Positions 35,173 through 43,155 of a stretch of DNA of 64,000 nucleotides are shown in pieces. Position 1 is the stretch's first letter. Each line of letters begins with the position of its first letter. The notes under the pieces are model-generated. The model was not told the origin of the DNA and did not search any database. It saw only the letters and a list, made by a program, of their open reading frames with translations. A program made the position numbers and the translations under genes. The DNA comes from Polaribacter sp. (lineage in GTDB: Bacteria; Bacteroidota; Bacteroidia; Flavobacteriales; Flavobacteriaceae): positions 1 through 64,000 of the forward strand of contig JAQWGI010000006.1 of the NCBI GenBank assembly GCA_029238315.1. Reading direction: 5' to 3'.

Positions 35173-35536
35173 TTAATTTTGTTTTGATTTTATACTTCTA
35201 ATAAAACTTGATAACATTCGTTCTATTTCTCTTGACGACCCATACAGATCATCAAATTTTTCTTTCTTGATATATTCTAAATTATAGGCAATTTCTAATT
35301 GTGTTTGTAATTCAAAAAGTGATGCAATTGCAATATTTAAAAAACCGAAGATAATCTTTCACTCCTTCTCTACCAAAACCTTCATAAATATTGCTCGGAA
35401 CTGAAACGGAACATCTTCTTATTTGTGATGTTAAACCAAAAACTTCTTCTTTTGGAAACTTATTAGAAACTTTATAGATTTCAGTCACAAAACGCATCGA
35501 TTTTTGCCAGACCAATAAATCTCTGAACGTTTTCAT
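35173..35536 (-). pseudogene. Four-helix-bundle (23S rRNA intervening sequence) protein, frameshifted
   Basis: The first frame encodes MKTFRDLLVWQKSMRFVTE ... IRRCSVSVPSNIYEGFGREGVKDYLRFF and then hits a stop at 35312. Removing one T from the run of six near 35338-35343 restores a family-typical continuation: FLNIAIASLFELQTQLEIAYN, KKEKFDDLYGSSREIERML, then SSFIRSIKSKQN and a TAA at 35175-35173, giving 120 aa, the normal length. This is therefore a one-base insertion in a homopolymer, either a real mutation or a sequencing error. The family occurs as free proteins of unknown role and in rRNA intervening sequences. Confidence 0.85.
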
Positions 35537-35560
35537 TTCTTTTTCTTTCTTTTTTAGCTA

Positions 35561-35584
35561 CAAAGTTAAAAGTAGTTGCAAAGT
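35561..35584 (-). repeat. 24-bp repeat box, copy B (before the four-helix-bundle gene)
   Basis: Second copy of the 24-mer, with A at position 8 and G at position 12. On the minus strand its leading end includes TAACTTTG (35568-35561), a TAnnTTTG-type box 24 bp before the ATG at 35536. ACTTTGTTAC variants follow at 35598-35638. Confidence 0.75.
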
Positions 35585-35638
35585 TTACTCTTAAAATTAA
35601 CTTTGCCACTTTGTTACTTTTGCCGCTTTGTTACTTTC

Positions 35639-36211
35639 TTACTCAACCAAAATTCCATATTTCTGCAACAAGCCCATAACATTTTCTTTAGAGAATTTCG
35701 CACCTTTTAATCGGTTGATTTCTGGATTTATAGAAAAATTCATGGATGTGATAAAATTCCCTTTTTCTAAATTTACGTTCTCAAAAATAGTGTTTTTTAA
35801 GTCGCAATAATCAAAAAAACAATTTGATAAATTGGTTTCTGTAAAATCTACTTCTTGTAAATTACAGTGTATGAATGTTGTTTTAGGTATTTTTAATTGA
35901 TAAAAGGAAGAGAAATTTAACTGACATTCTTTAAAAGTCATTTGTAATAAAAACGGATCACATTCATTAAATTTTACGCCAATCATTTTGCAATTGTAAA
36001 ACTGAACATCTTTAAATGCAGTGTCTTTTAAAATTGTATTGCTAAAATTACAATCGATAAACTCACACGCTAAAAACTGAATGTTTGATGCGTGTACATT
36101 TTCGAAATTGCAATTTGTAAATGTACAATTGTCATATTCTCCTTTTTTGATTTTCGTTTTGGTAAAATCAATTTTAGAATACGTTTCGCTATCGAAGTAA
36201 TTGTTTATCAT
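35639..36211 (-). CDS. Pentapeptide-repeat protein
   Basis: 190 aa from ATG 36211 (MINNYFDSETYSKIDF); a longer frame to 36250 runs into the repeat box and was rejected. From residue 10 on, the sequence shows the five-residue periodicity A(D/N)LXX with central Leu/Phe (CTFTNCNFENVHASNIQF, CDLKNTIFENVNLEKGNF), predicting a right-handed quadrilateral beta-helix. The end (NPEINRLKGAKFSKENVMGLL) resembles the C-terminal cap of McbG/Qnr-like proteins, some of which protect DNA gyrase. A gyrase role is only a possibility. It is preceded by a repeat box with a good promoter fit. Confidence 0.87.
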   Translation of the reverse strand: MINNYFDSETYSKIDFTKTKIKKGEYDNCTFTNCNFENVHASNIQFLACEFIDCNFSNTILKDTAFKDVQFYNCKMIGVKFNECDPFLLQMTFKECQLNFSSFYQLKIPKTTFIHCNLQEVDFTETNLSNCFFDYCDLKNTIFENVNLEKGNFITSMNFSINPEINRLKGAKFSKENVMGLLQKYGILVE

Positions 36212-36229
36212 AGTTTTCTTTTGAAGAAT

Positions 36230-36253
36230 CAAAGTTAAAATTAGTTGCAAAGT
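36230..36253 (-). repeat. 24-bp repeat box, copy A (promoter-like, before the pentapeptide gene)
   Basis: Third copy of the 24-mer, with A at position 8 and T at position 12. On the minus strand TAACTTTG (36237-36230) has a TTG 18 bp upstream, close to TTG-N19-TAnnTTTG, and the ATG at 36211 is 18 bp downstream. Further AACTTTG units fill 36256-36290. Confidence 0.75.
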
Positions 36254-36291
36254 GACAAAGTTAAACTTTGCAACTTTGTTACTTTGACTCT

Positions 36292-37152
36292 CTATTCAAC
36301 TGCCTTAAGACTCAAATCCATATTGTACACCGAATGTGTTAATGCACCAGAAGAAATAAAATCTACGCCACAATCTGCATACTTTCTAATAGTTTCTTCG
36401 TTAATTCCGCCAGAAGATTCAGTCAAACATTTGTCGCCAATTAAAGCAACAGCTTTGCGTGTATCTTGGTAATTAAAATTATCGATTAAGATTCTGTAAA
36501 CGCCGCCACAATCTAAAATTTCTTGAATTTCCTCTAAGTTTCTAGCTTCTACAATAATTTTTATATCAATTTTATTCTCAGCTAAATAGGTTTTTGTTTT
36601 GTTGATTGCAGCAGTAATTCCGCCAGCAAAATCTATATGATTATCTTTAATCATTACCATATCGTACAAAGCAAATCGGTGATTTTCTCCACCACCAATT
36701 TTAACCGCCCATTTTTCGATAGCTCTAATTCCTGGTGTCGTTTTTCTAGTATCTAAAACTTTGGTTTTAGTGCCTTCTAATAAATCAGTAAAAAAACGTG
36801 TTTTAGTTGCTATTGCGCTCATTCTTTGCATGGAGTTTAACACAAAACGCTCAGCTTGTAAAATGGATTGAGAGCTACCAGAAACGTAAAAAACAACATC
36901 GCCAAACTGTACTTTTTCACCATCATTAATCAAAGTTTCAACTTGTAAGTTTTTATCTACTGCTTTAAAAATCATTTTGGCAAATTCAACTCCGGCTATA
37001 ATCCCGTTGTCTTTTACCAATAATTTTGCTTTTCCTTTTGCATCCGCAGGAATACAAGAAAGCGAAGTGTGATCTCCTTCTCCAATATCTTCTCTAATTG
37101 CATTGGTAATGATTATTTTTAATTCTGCATCAAATTGTTCTTCAGATATCAT
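36292..37152 (-). CDS. nadC: Nicotinate-nucleotide diphosphorylase (carboxylating)
   Basis: 286 aa from ATG 37152 (MISEEQFDAELKII); a frame to 37191 adds 13 residues that look like leader. Motifs: ITNAIREDIGEGDHTS, LNSMQRMSAIATKTRFF, DTRKTTPGIRAIEKWAVKIGGGENHRFALYDMVMIKDNH and the phosphate-binding end SGGINEETIRKYADCGVDFIS. It makes nicotinate mononucleotide from quinolinate and PRPP in de novo NAD synthesis. nadA and nadB are not in the window. Confidence 0.95.
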   Translation of the reverse strand: MISEEQFDAELKIIITNAIREDIGEGDHTSLSCIPADAKGKAKLLVKDNGIIAGVEFAKMIFKAVDKNLQVETLINDGEKVQFGDVVFYVSGSSQSILQAERFVLNSMQRMSAIATKTRFFTDLLEGTKTKVLDTRKTTPGIRAIEKWAVKIGGGENHRFALYDMVMIKDNHIDFAGGITAAINKTKTYLAENKIDIKIIVEARNLEEIQEILDCGGVYRILIDNFNYQDTRKAVALIGDKCLTESSGGINEETIRKYADCGVDFISSGALTHSVYNMDLSLKAVE

Positions 37153-37263
37153 AAGATTATATTGAGATGTAAAAATAGGAATGATTTTCAACTTTTTGTC
37201 AGTTCAAGTGAATTTATGAGTAAAAAACGAATAAATTTGTATTGAGAACTTATTAAAGTAAAA

Positions 37264-37310
37264 CTTCTCGTTACAATTTTTCTTTTATCTCGACTCCGCT
37301 CGATATGACA
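37264..37310. repeat. Dispersed 47-bp repeat, copy 1
   Basis: Shares the ordered blocks CTTCTCG, ACAATTTT, CTTTATCT-like and GACTCCGCTCGATAT with the copy at 43071-43114. It lies just upstream of rlmH. The pair suggests a mobile or REP-like intergenic element. Confidence 0.65.
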
Positions 37311-37346
37311 GAAATTTTCTCGAAGCGACAAATTCAAAAAAAAACT

Positions 37347-37820
37347 ATGAAAATTAAACTTTTGGCCATCGGTAAAACAGACGACAAAAACTTGCTTCAA
37401 TTAATTGATGTGTATCAAAAGCGCTTAAAACATTACATAAAATTTGAGCTAGAAATAATTCAGGATATTAAAAACGTAAAGAATTTAAGTGAAGATCAGC
37501 AGAAAGAAAAAGAAGGTGAATTGATTCTTAGCAAATTGCAAAACACAGATCAATTGGTTTTATTAGACGACAAAGGGAAAGATTTTACTTCCATAGAGTT
37601 TTCGAAATATCTACAAAAGAAAATGAATTCGGGAATCAAACAATTGGTTTTGGTTATTGGCGGACCTTACGGGTTTTCTGAATCTGTTTATAAAAAATCA
37701 AATGGAAAAATATCATTATCTAAAATGACATTCTCTCATCAAATGATTCGATTATTTGTTGTTGAGCAATTGTATCGTGGATTTACGATTCTTAAGAATG
37801 AACCCTATCATCATGAGTAG
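37347..37820 (+). CDS. rlmH: 23S rRNA (pseudouridine-1915-N3)-methyltransferase
   Basis: 157 aa from ATG 37347, the normal RlmH length; 14 extra upstream codons belong to the dispersed repeat and were rejected. SPOUT-family landmarks: KIKLLAIGKTDDKNL, YQKRLKHYIKFELEIIQDIKN, LVLVIGGPYGFSE and KMTFSHQMIRLFVVEQLYRGFTI. RlmH methylates pseudouridine 1915 in helix 69 of 23S rRNA, acting on 70S ribosomes. The rdgB-like gene follows on the same strand. Confidence 0.95.
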   Translation: MKIKLLAIGKTDDKNLLQLIDVYQKRLKHYIKFELEIIQDIKNVKNLSEDQQKEKEGELILSKLQNTDQLVLLDDKGKDFTSIEFSKYLQKKMNSGIKQLVLVIGGPYGFSESVYKKSNGKISLSKMTFSHQMIRLFVVEQLYRGFTILKNEPYHHE

Positions 37821-37879
37821 ATTTAAAAATCAATAATCGTATTTATAATTCCCCATCTTAAATTAAGTATTTTCGCACT

Positions 37880-38461
37880 ATGAAACTAGTTTTTGCTACA
37901 AATAACCTAAATAAACTTGCTGAAGTTCAAAAGATGTTACCAACATCAATTGAATTGCTTTCTTTAAAAGACATCAATTGTTTTGATGAAATTGACGAAA
38001 CTGAAACAACCCTAGAAGGAAATGCAAAGTTAAAAGCAGATTATATTACACAAAAATTTGGCTATAATTGTTTTGCTGACGACACTGGTTTAGAGGTTGA
38101 AAGTTTAGATAATAAGCCTGGAGTATATTCTGCACGCTACGCTGGACTAGAAAATGATTCAGAAAAAAATATGGAAAAACTATTGTCTGAATTAGAAAAT
38201 AAATCAAACAGAAAAGCACAGTTTAGAACTGCAATTGCATTGAATTTAAACAATAAACAGTTTTTATTTGAAGGTATTTGTAAAGGTAAAATTACCCAAG
38301 AAAAACAAGGCGAAAAAGGTTTTGGTTATGATCCAATTTTTAAACCAAACGGATTTAACAACTCTTTTGCAGAAATGACATCCGAAGAAAAAAATAGTAT
38401 TTCTCATAGAGGAAATGCCATTAATAAATTAGTTACTTTTTTATCAAAATATAAATCTTAA
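37880..38461 (+). CDS. rdgB: Non-canonical purine NTP pyrophosphatase (RdgB/HAM1 family)
   Basis: 193 aa. Begins [19 protein letters not shown], the substrate- and metal-binding start of HAM1 proteins, with [23 protein letters not shown] and [27 protein letters not shown]. It hydrolyses dITP, dXTP and ITP to monophosphates, keeping deaminated purines out of DNA. A TATTTTCG box, one base off TAnnTTTG, lies 6 bp upstream of the ATG. Confidence 0.95.
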   Translation: MKLVFATNNLNKLAEVQKMLPTSIELLSLKDINCFDEIDETETTLEGNAKLKADYITQKFGYNCFADDTGLEVESLDNKPGVYSARYAGLENDSEKNMEKLLSELENKSNRKAQFRTAIALNLNNKQFLFEGICKGKITQEKQGEKGFGYDPIFKPNGFNNSFAEMTSEEKNSISHRGNAINKLVTFLSKYKS

Positions 38462-38539
38462 ATTTGCCTCCTTGAGTGGAGTCGAGAGGTTTTTATCTTT
38501 ATTAAGTCTCCACTGTGCTCGACCAGACATTAATATTAA

Positions 38540-39565
38540 ATGAAATACAAAACATACACAAAACAATTTATATTACTACTGATTTTAGTAGTGATTTTGT
38601 TTTTCTTAAACATCAGTTTTGGTTCAGTTTCTATTCCGTTTAAAGCTATTTTCGCCATCCTTTTTGGCGATGAATCCATTAAAGAAAGTTGGCAAACTAT
38701 CATTATAAATTTTAGATTACCTAAAGCCATCACTGCAATATTAGTTGGCTCTGGCTTATCTATAAGTGGTTTATTAATGCAGACACTGTTTAGAAACCCG
38801 TTAGCAGGTCCTTTTGTTTTAGGTATTTCTTCTGGAGCAAGTTTAGGGGTTGCGTTATTAATTTTAGGAACGTCTATTTTTGGTGGTTTCTCATACTTAA
38901 TTAACTCAAATTGGTCTATTGCAATTGCATCAAGTTTGGGTTCTTTTATAGTCTTGTCGGGAGTTATTTTTGCTGCAAATAAAGTTAGAAACACGATGTC
39001 TATTCTTATTATTGGATTAATGTTTGGTAGTTTTACTGCTTCAATTATTAGCGTCCTATCGTATTTTAGTGAAGCACAACAAATTCAACAATATGTCTTT
39101 TGGAGTTTTGGTAGTTTAGGAAATTTATCCTGGGATGAAATATCTATTTTTATTTTTATTTATTTAATTGGTTTTGCTGGAGTTTTTGCAATTATAAAAC
39201 CTTTAAATAGTTTTTTATTAGGGGAAAAATATGCAAAAAGCTTAGGGATTAACATTAAAAAAAGTAGAATTATTATTTTAATAATTACCAGTTTGTTGAC
39301 AGGCGTAATTACTGCATTTTCTGGTCCTATCGCCTTTGTTGGATTGGCTGTTCCGCATATTACTAAATTGATCTTTACCACATCTAATCATAAAACACTT
39401 ATTCCAGCAACAGCAATTACGGGTGCAATTGTATTGTTAATTTGCGATATAATTGCGCAATTACCAACATCAGAGTTTACGTTACCAATAAATGCAATTA
39501 CCTCTTTATTTGGGGCTCCAATTGTTATTTGGTTGTTAATTAGAAAGAAAAAACTATACATTTAA
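38540..39565 (+). CDS. FecCD/BtuC-family ABC importer permease
   Basis: 341 aa with about ten hydrophobic segments. FecCD landmarks are FRLPKAITAILVGSGLSISGLLMQTLFRNPLAGPFVLGISSGAS and the coupling-helix region SRIIILIITSLLTGVITAFSGPIAFVGLAVPH. Members import iron-siderophores, haem or cobalamin in the inner membrane with a paired ATPase. The ATPase gene starts 1 bp after its stop. No periplasmic binding protein gene adjoins, so the substrate cannot be fixed; cobalamin is one option given the adenosyltransferase at 27 kb. Confidence 0.92.
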   Translation: MKYKTYTKQFILLLILVVILFFLNISFGSVSIPFKAIFAILFGDESIKESWQTIIINFRLPKAITAILVGSGLSISGLLMQTLFRNPLAGPFVLGISSGASLGVALLILGTSIFGGFSYLINSNWSIAIASSLGSFIVLSGVIFAANKVRNTMSILIIGLMFGSFTASIISVLSYFSEAQQIQQYVFWSFGSLGNLSWDEISIFIFIYLIGFAGVFAIIKPLNSFLLGEKYAKSLGINIKKSRIIILIITSLLTGVITAFSGPIAFVGLAVPHITKLIFTTSNHKTLIPATAITGAIVLLICDIIAQLPTSEFTLPINAITSLFGAPIVIWLLIRKKKLYI

Positions 39566-39566
39566 A

Positions 39567-40367
39567 TTGAGTAAAACCAGAAAACATATCGTTATAGAAA
39601 CTAATAATTTAACTATTGGCTATCAACAAAAAAAAGCCAATAAAGTTATTGCTTTTGATGTAAGTTTATTAATCGAAAAAGGAAAACTCGTTGCATTAAT
39701 TGGTGAAAACGGAATTGGAAAATCAACTTTGATTAGAACAATATCTAAAGTTCAAAATCAGTTGTCAGGTAAAATTTTTTTAAAAGGAAAGGATTTAACT
39801 ACTTATACAAACAAAGAATTATCTACAAACTTAAGTTTAGTGTTAACCGAAAAATTGCCAGAAAGCCAATTGACCGTTTTTGAATTGATTGCTTTAGGAA
39901 GACAACCTTATACAAATTGGGTAGATTCATTATCTGAAACTGATGTACAAAAAATTAACAATGCCATGCAACTTACAGAAGTTTTACATTTGCAATCACA
40001 TCGTTTTTATGAGTTAAGCGACGGGCAATTACAACGTGTTTTAATTGCAAGAGCCCTAGCACAAGATACAGATGTTGTTATTTTAGATGAACCTACTGCA
40101 CATTTAGACATGCACCATACTTTTAAGATATTTCAGCTTTTAAAAAAATTAGTAGCCACCACCCAAAAAACAATTATAATTTCTACGCATCAAATTAACT
40201 TAGCACTCGAAATTGTTGATGATTTAATTATTATGAAATCTAATGAAGTTATTAGTGGAGATAAAAAGGAGTTGCTTACTCAAAACAAACTCCAAAATCT
40301 TTTTCCTGAGGAGATCTTAACATTTAACAAGCAAATACAACAATTTGTAATTAATAGAAATGAATAA
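39567..40367 (+). CDS. ABC importer ATP-binding protein (FecE/BtuD type)
   Basis: 266 aa starting at TTG 39567, one base after the permease stop; no ATG fits before the first beta strand. Walker A is LIGENGIGKST, the signature is LSDGQLQRVLIARALAQ (D in place of the usual G, still functional in many importers), Walker B is VVILDEPTAHLD, and the switch His is in IIISTHQ. It energises the permease before it. The start codon is unusual but matches other TTG starts in this window. Confidence 0.92.
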   Translation: MSKTRKHIVIETNNLTIGYQQKKANKVIAFDVSLLIEKGKLVALIGENGIGKSTLIRTISKVQNQLSGKIFLKGKDLTTYTNKELSTNLSLVLTEKLPESQLTVFELIALGRQPYTNWVDSLSETDVQKINNAMQLTEVLHLQSHRFYELSDGQLQRVLIARALAQDTDVVILDEPTAHLDMHHTFKIFQLLKKLVATTQKTIIISTHQINLALEIVDDLIIMKSNEVISGDKKELLTQNKLQNLFPEEILTFNKQIQQFVINRNE

Positions 40368-40420
40368 TTTAGATTTTAAAAATCAAGTGTGCTGATAATA
40401 ATAGTTTACGAACGAATGTA

Positions 40421-41425
40421 CTAATGTAAAATTTTAAATAAAAGCTCTTTTAAAATATCTGCTTGTGGCATTCCATTTGCGCCAACACCTTTGCTTTTAA
40501 TATCTGCTTCTCGTAACAAACCAATTATTTGAGAAACCTTACGCATCGGATAATTTTTAGCAGCAGTGGCATAATCACCAACAAAATAGGGGTTTACACC
40601 CAAAGATTTGGCAACACTCATTTTATCTTTTGTTTTTAATCCATGATACTGAAGCAACTGTGTAAAAAAACTATTGAGCAATGAAATGGTCATTACTAAC
40701 GGGTTTTTCTTTGGGTTTTCTGCAAAATAATTGATAATTCTGTTTGCTTTTAAAACCTGCTTCTCGCCTACTGCTTTTCGTAATTCAAAATTATTAAAAT
40801 CTTTAGAGATTCCAATATTCTCTTCAATATGGCTTGGAGTTATGATAGATTCTTTTGGTAAAATAGTGGTTAATTTATCTAGCTCATTATTAATTTTACT
40901 TAAATCCGTTCCTAAGAACTCTACCAGCATTAAAGAAGCTTTGGGTTCAATTTTATAATTCTTACCATTTAAAACTCTACGAATCCAATCAGAAACCTGA
41001 TTATCATATAACTTTTTACTTTCAAAAATAACTCCAGCTTTGGCAACTGCTTTATATAATTTTTTACGTTTGTCTAACTTTTTATATTTGTAATTGAGAA
41101 CCAGTACTGTAGTTGGCTGTGGATTTTCTGCATACGAAACCAACTTTTCTATTGTTCTGCTTAAATCTTGAGCTTCTTTTACAATAATCACCTGCCTATC
41201 TGCCATCATTGGGTATCGCTTTGCAGAAGAAGCAATCTCTTCAATCGTAACATCTCGTCCGTACATTACAACCTGATTAAAGCCTTTTTCAGCTTCATCC
41301 AACACCGTATTCTCAATTAAATCAGAAATTCTATCAATATAATACGCTTCCTCACCCATTAAAAAATAAATAGGTTTTACGTTTCCTGTTTTAATATCGT
41401 TAACTATCGAATTTATTTCGTTCAT
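40421..41425 (-). CDS. holA: DNA polymerase III subunit delta
   Basis: 334 aa. N-terminal clamp-loader-like domain with IYFLMGEEAYYIDRISDLIENTVLDEAEKGFN, VIIVKEAQDL and a C-terminal region LLREADIKSKGVGANGMPQADILKELLFKIL seen in Bacteroidota delta subunits. Delta opens the sliding clamp in the clamp loader. Its ATG at 41425 is only 17 bp from the start of a divergent nuclease-domain gene. Confidence 0.92.
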   Translation of the reverse strand: MNEINSIVNDIKTGNVKPIYFLMGEEAYYIDRISDLIENTVLDEAEKGFNQVVMYGRDVTIEEIASSAKRYPMMADRQVIIVKEAQDLSRTIEKLVSYAENPQPTTVLVLNYKYKKLDKRKKLYKAVAKAGVIFESKKLYDNQVSDWIRRVLNGKNYKIEPKASLMLVEFLGTDLSKINNELDKLTTILPKESIITPSHIEENIGISKDFNNFELRKAVGEKQVLKANRIINYFAENPKKNPLVMTISLLNSFFTQLLQYHGLKTKDKMSVAKSLGVNPYFVGDYATAAKNYPMRKVSQIIGLLREADIKSKGVGANGMPQADILKELLFKILH

Positions 41426-41430
41426 TTTCT

Positions 41431-41438
41431 TACTTTTG
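41431..41438 (+). promoter_or_regulatory. Promoter box TACTTTTG in the 17-bp divergent spacer
   Basis: TACTTTTG fits TAnnTTTG and ends 4 bp before the ATG at 41443. The transcript would start at or just after the start codon region, so expression would be leaderless, or transcription begins elsewhere. Confidence 0.45.
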
Positions 41439-41442
41439 ATTG

Positions 41443-41901
41443 ATGCAAAAACTCAACCTGCCTACATACAATTTCAAACTCAAAAGTAACGAAAAACATA
41501 CGCTTATTTTTGATAATTTGAGAAAAAAATTTTTTGTTTTAACTCCAGAAGAATGGGTTCGTCAACATTTTGTTCAATATTTAATTGATAAAAAAAAATA
41601 TCCGGTTTCATTAATCGCTTTAGAAAAACAATTGACGATTAATAATCGTAAAAAAAGAACCGATATTTTAATTTTTTCTAGAGATGGAAACCCTGATATT
41701 ATAGTAGAATGCAAAGCACCACATATACAAATATCTCAAGATACTTTTGATCAAATTGCGCGCTATAATTTAAAATTAAAAGCGAATTATTTAATTGTAA
41801 CTAACGGAATAGAGCATTTTTACTGTAAAATGGATTTTGAAAATGAAACCTATATTTTCTTAAAAGATATTCCAGATTACAAACAAAGTTGTCACTTCTA
41901 G
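41443..41901 (+). CDS. Stand-alone HsdR N-terminal-like nuclease-domain protein
   Basis: 152 aa from ATG 41443. Matches the type I restriction HsdR N-terminal domain found alone in Bacteroidota (HSDR_N_2): PEEWVRQHFVQYLIDKKKYP, RKKRTDILIF and the PD-(D/E)xK-type NPDIIVECKAP with Asp, Glu and Lys of a nuclease core, then DQIARYNLKLKANYLIVTNG. No hsdM, hsdS or helicase domain is nearby, so it is not a type I system. It is divergent from holA by 17 bp. A DNA-repair or replication-linked nuclease is a hypothesis only. Confidence 0.85.
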   Translation: MQKLNLPTYNFKLKSNEKHTLIFDNLRKKFFVLTPEEWVRQHFVQYLIDKKKYPVSLIALEKQLTINNRKKRTDILIFSRDGNPDIIVECKAPHIQISQDTFDQIARYNLKLKANYLIVTNGIEHFYCKMDFENETYIFLKDIPDYKQSCHF

Positions 41902-41923
41902 TAATTTTTGAAGCATGAAAAAA

Positions 41924-41961
41924 TTGTATCGAGAAGTCTTCATAATTAGCTCTCGATACAA
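41924..41961. repeat. Inverted repeat after the nuclease-domain gene
   Basis: TTGTATCGAGA (41924-41934) and TCTCGATACAA (41951-41961) are perfect 11-bp arms around a 16-bp loop. The TCTCGATACAA arm occurs again near 43072, within the dispersed repeat. May serve as a terminator-like hairpin or mobile palindrome. Confidence 0.6.
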
Positions 41962-42054
41962 AATTCTAAAAACGAATTTCACTCGAACAGACATTCAGTT
42001 AAATTAACGAATTCTTATATATATAAATAATTTATAAACTGTAAATTCGCACAC

Positions 42055-43053
42055 TTGAAAACAGCAATTGTCATATTAAATTGGAATGGAAAAAAACTAC
42101 TAGAACAGTTTTTACCATCGGTTGTAAACTTTAGTTCAAATGAAGCTGAAGTATATGTTGCAGACAATGCCTCTAGTGATGATTCAATAAAATTTATAAA
42201 AGAATTTTATCCTACTGTAAAAATTGTTAAAAACGCTAAAAATGGTGGCTATGCAAAAGGTTATAACGATGCTTTACAGCATATTGATGCTGATATTTAT
42301 TGCTTATTAAATTCTGATATTGAAGTAACAGAGAATTGGCTAACTCCAGTTTTAAATGTTTTTAAAAATGAAGAAAATACCGCAATTATTCAACCAAAAT
42401 TATTAGACTTTAAAAATAAATCGAAGTTTGAATATGCTGGTGCTGCTGGTGGATTTGTAGATTTATACGGATATCCTTATTGTAGAGGACGTGTCTTTAA
42501 TCATTTAGAAAAAGACAACAATCAGTTTGATGATACTTCTGAAATCTTTTGGGCATCTGGCGCTTGTTTGTTTATTCGGTCTAAGTTATATCATCGATTG
42601 GGTGGTTTTGATGAAGATTATTTTGCGCATCAAGAAGAAATCGATTTATGTTGGAGAATACAAAATGAAGGTTTTCAAATAAAATATGTTGGTGTCTCTA
42701 CTGTTTATCATGTTGGCGGAGCAACATTACAAGAAACAAATCCGCATAAAACATTTTTAAATTTCAGAAATAGCTTATTAAATGTGGTAAAAAATGTGCC
42801 AACAAAATGGTTTTTGTTTGTTGTTTTTTCTCGCTTAATTTTAGACGGAATTGCAGGAATTAAATTTATGATCGAATTGAGGCCAATACATACATTGGCG
42901 ATTGTCAAAGCACATATTAGTTTTTATAAAAACTTTGCTAAATTTATAAGGAAACGCAAAAAATTACAGCAAAAAGAAAACTATAACCTAAACACAAGCA
43001 TTGTTTGGCAATATTTCTTTTTGCGTAGAAAAAAGTTTCAAGATTTAAAATAA
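42055..43053 (+). CDS. Family 2 glycosyltransferase
   Basis: 332 aa from TTG 42055; no upstream ATG. GT2 landmarks: TAIVILNWNGKKLLEQFLPS, VYVADNASSDDSIKF, GGYAKGYNDAL and the DxD-like YCLLNSDIEVTENW, then WASGACLFIRSKLY and GFDEDYFAHQEEIDLCWRIQ. One hydrophobic segment near 250-275 suggests membrane association. It transfers a sugar, probably a rhamnosyl-type residue onto cell-surface glycans, judging from the rhamnosyltransferase-like C-terminal fold; the exact sugar is unknown. It is a lone gene. Confidence 0.9.
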   Translation: MKTAIVILNWNGKKLLEQFLPSVVNFSSNEAEVYVADNASSDDSIKFIKEFYPTVKIVKNAKNGGYAKGYNDALQHIDADIYCLLNSDIEVTENWLTPVLNVFKNEENTAIIQPKLLDFKNKSKFEYAGAAGGFVDLYGYPYCRGRVFNHLEKDNNQFDDTSEIFWASGACLFIRSKLYHRLGGFDEDYFAHQEEIDLCWRIQNEGFQIKYVGVSTVYHVGGATLQETNPHKTFLNFRNSLLNVVKNVPTKWFLFVVFSRLILDGIAGIKFMIELRPIHTLAIVKAHISFYKNFAKFIRKRKKLQQKENYNLNTSIVWQYFFLRRKKFQDLK

Positions 43054-43070
43054 GATTAAATTTTAAATTT

Positions 43071-43114
43071 CTTCTCGATACAATTTTCTTTATCTTGACT
43101 CCGCTCGATATAAC
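43071..43114. repeat. Dispersed 44-bp repeat, copy 2
   Basis: Near-identical in block order to 37264-37310: CTTCTCG, TACAATTTT, CTTTATCT, GACTCCGCTCGATAT, AACA. It lies just after the glycosyltransferase gene. Confidence 0.65.
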
Positions 43115-43155
43115 AAAAAATCACTCAAACTGACAGACTCATCAACTTAGAAACT

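Noticed and set aside
35312-35536. A complete 74-aa four-helix protein
   Set aside because: The last 12 residues do not fit the family, while the next frame continues it exactly after removal of one T.
41443-41901. Type I restriction-modification system
   Set aside because: Only a short HsdR_N-like domain exists; there is no helicase, methylase or specificity gene within the window.
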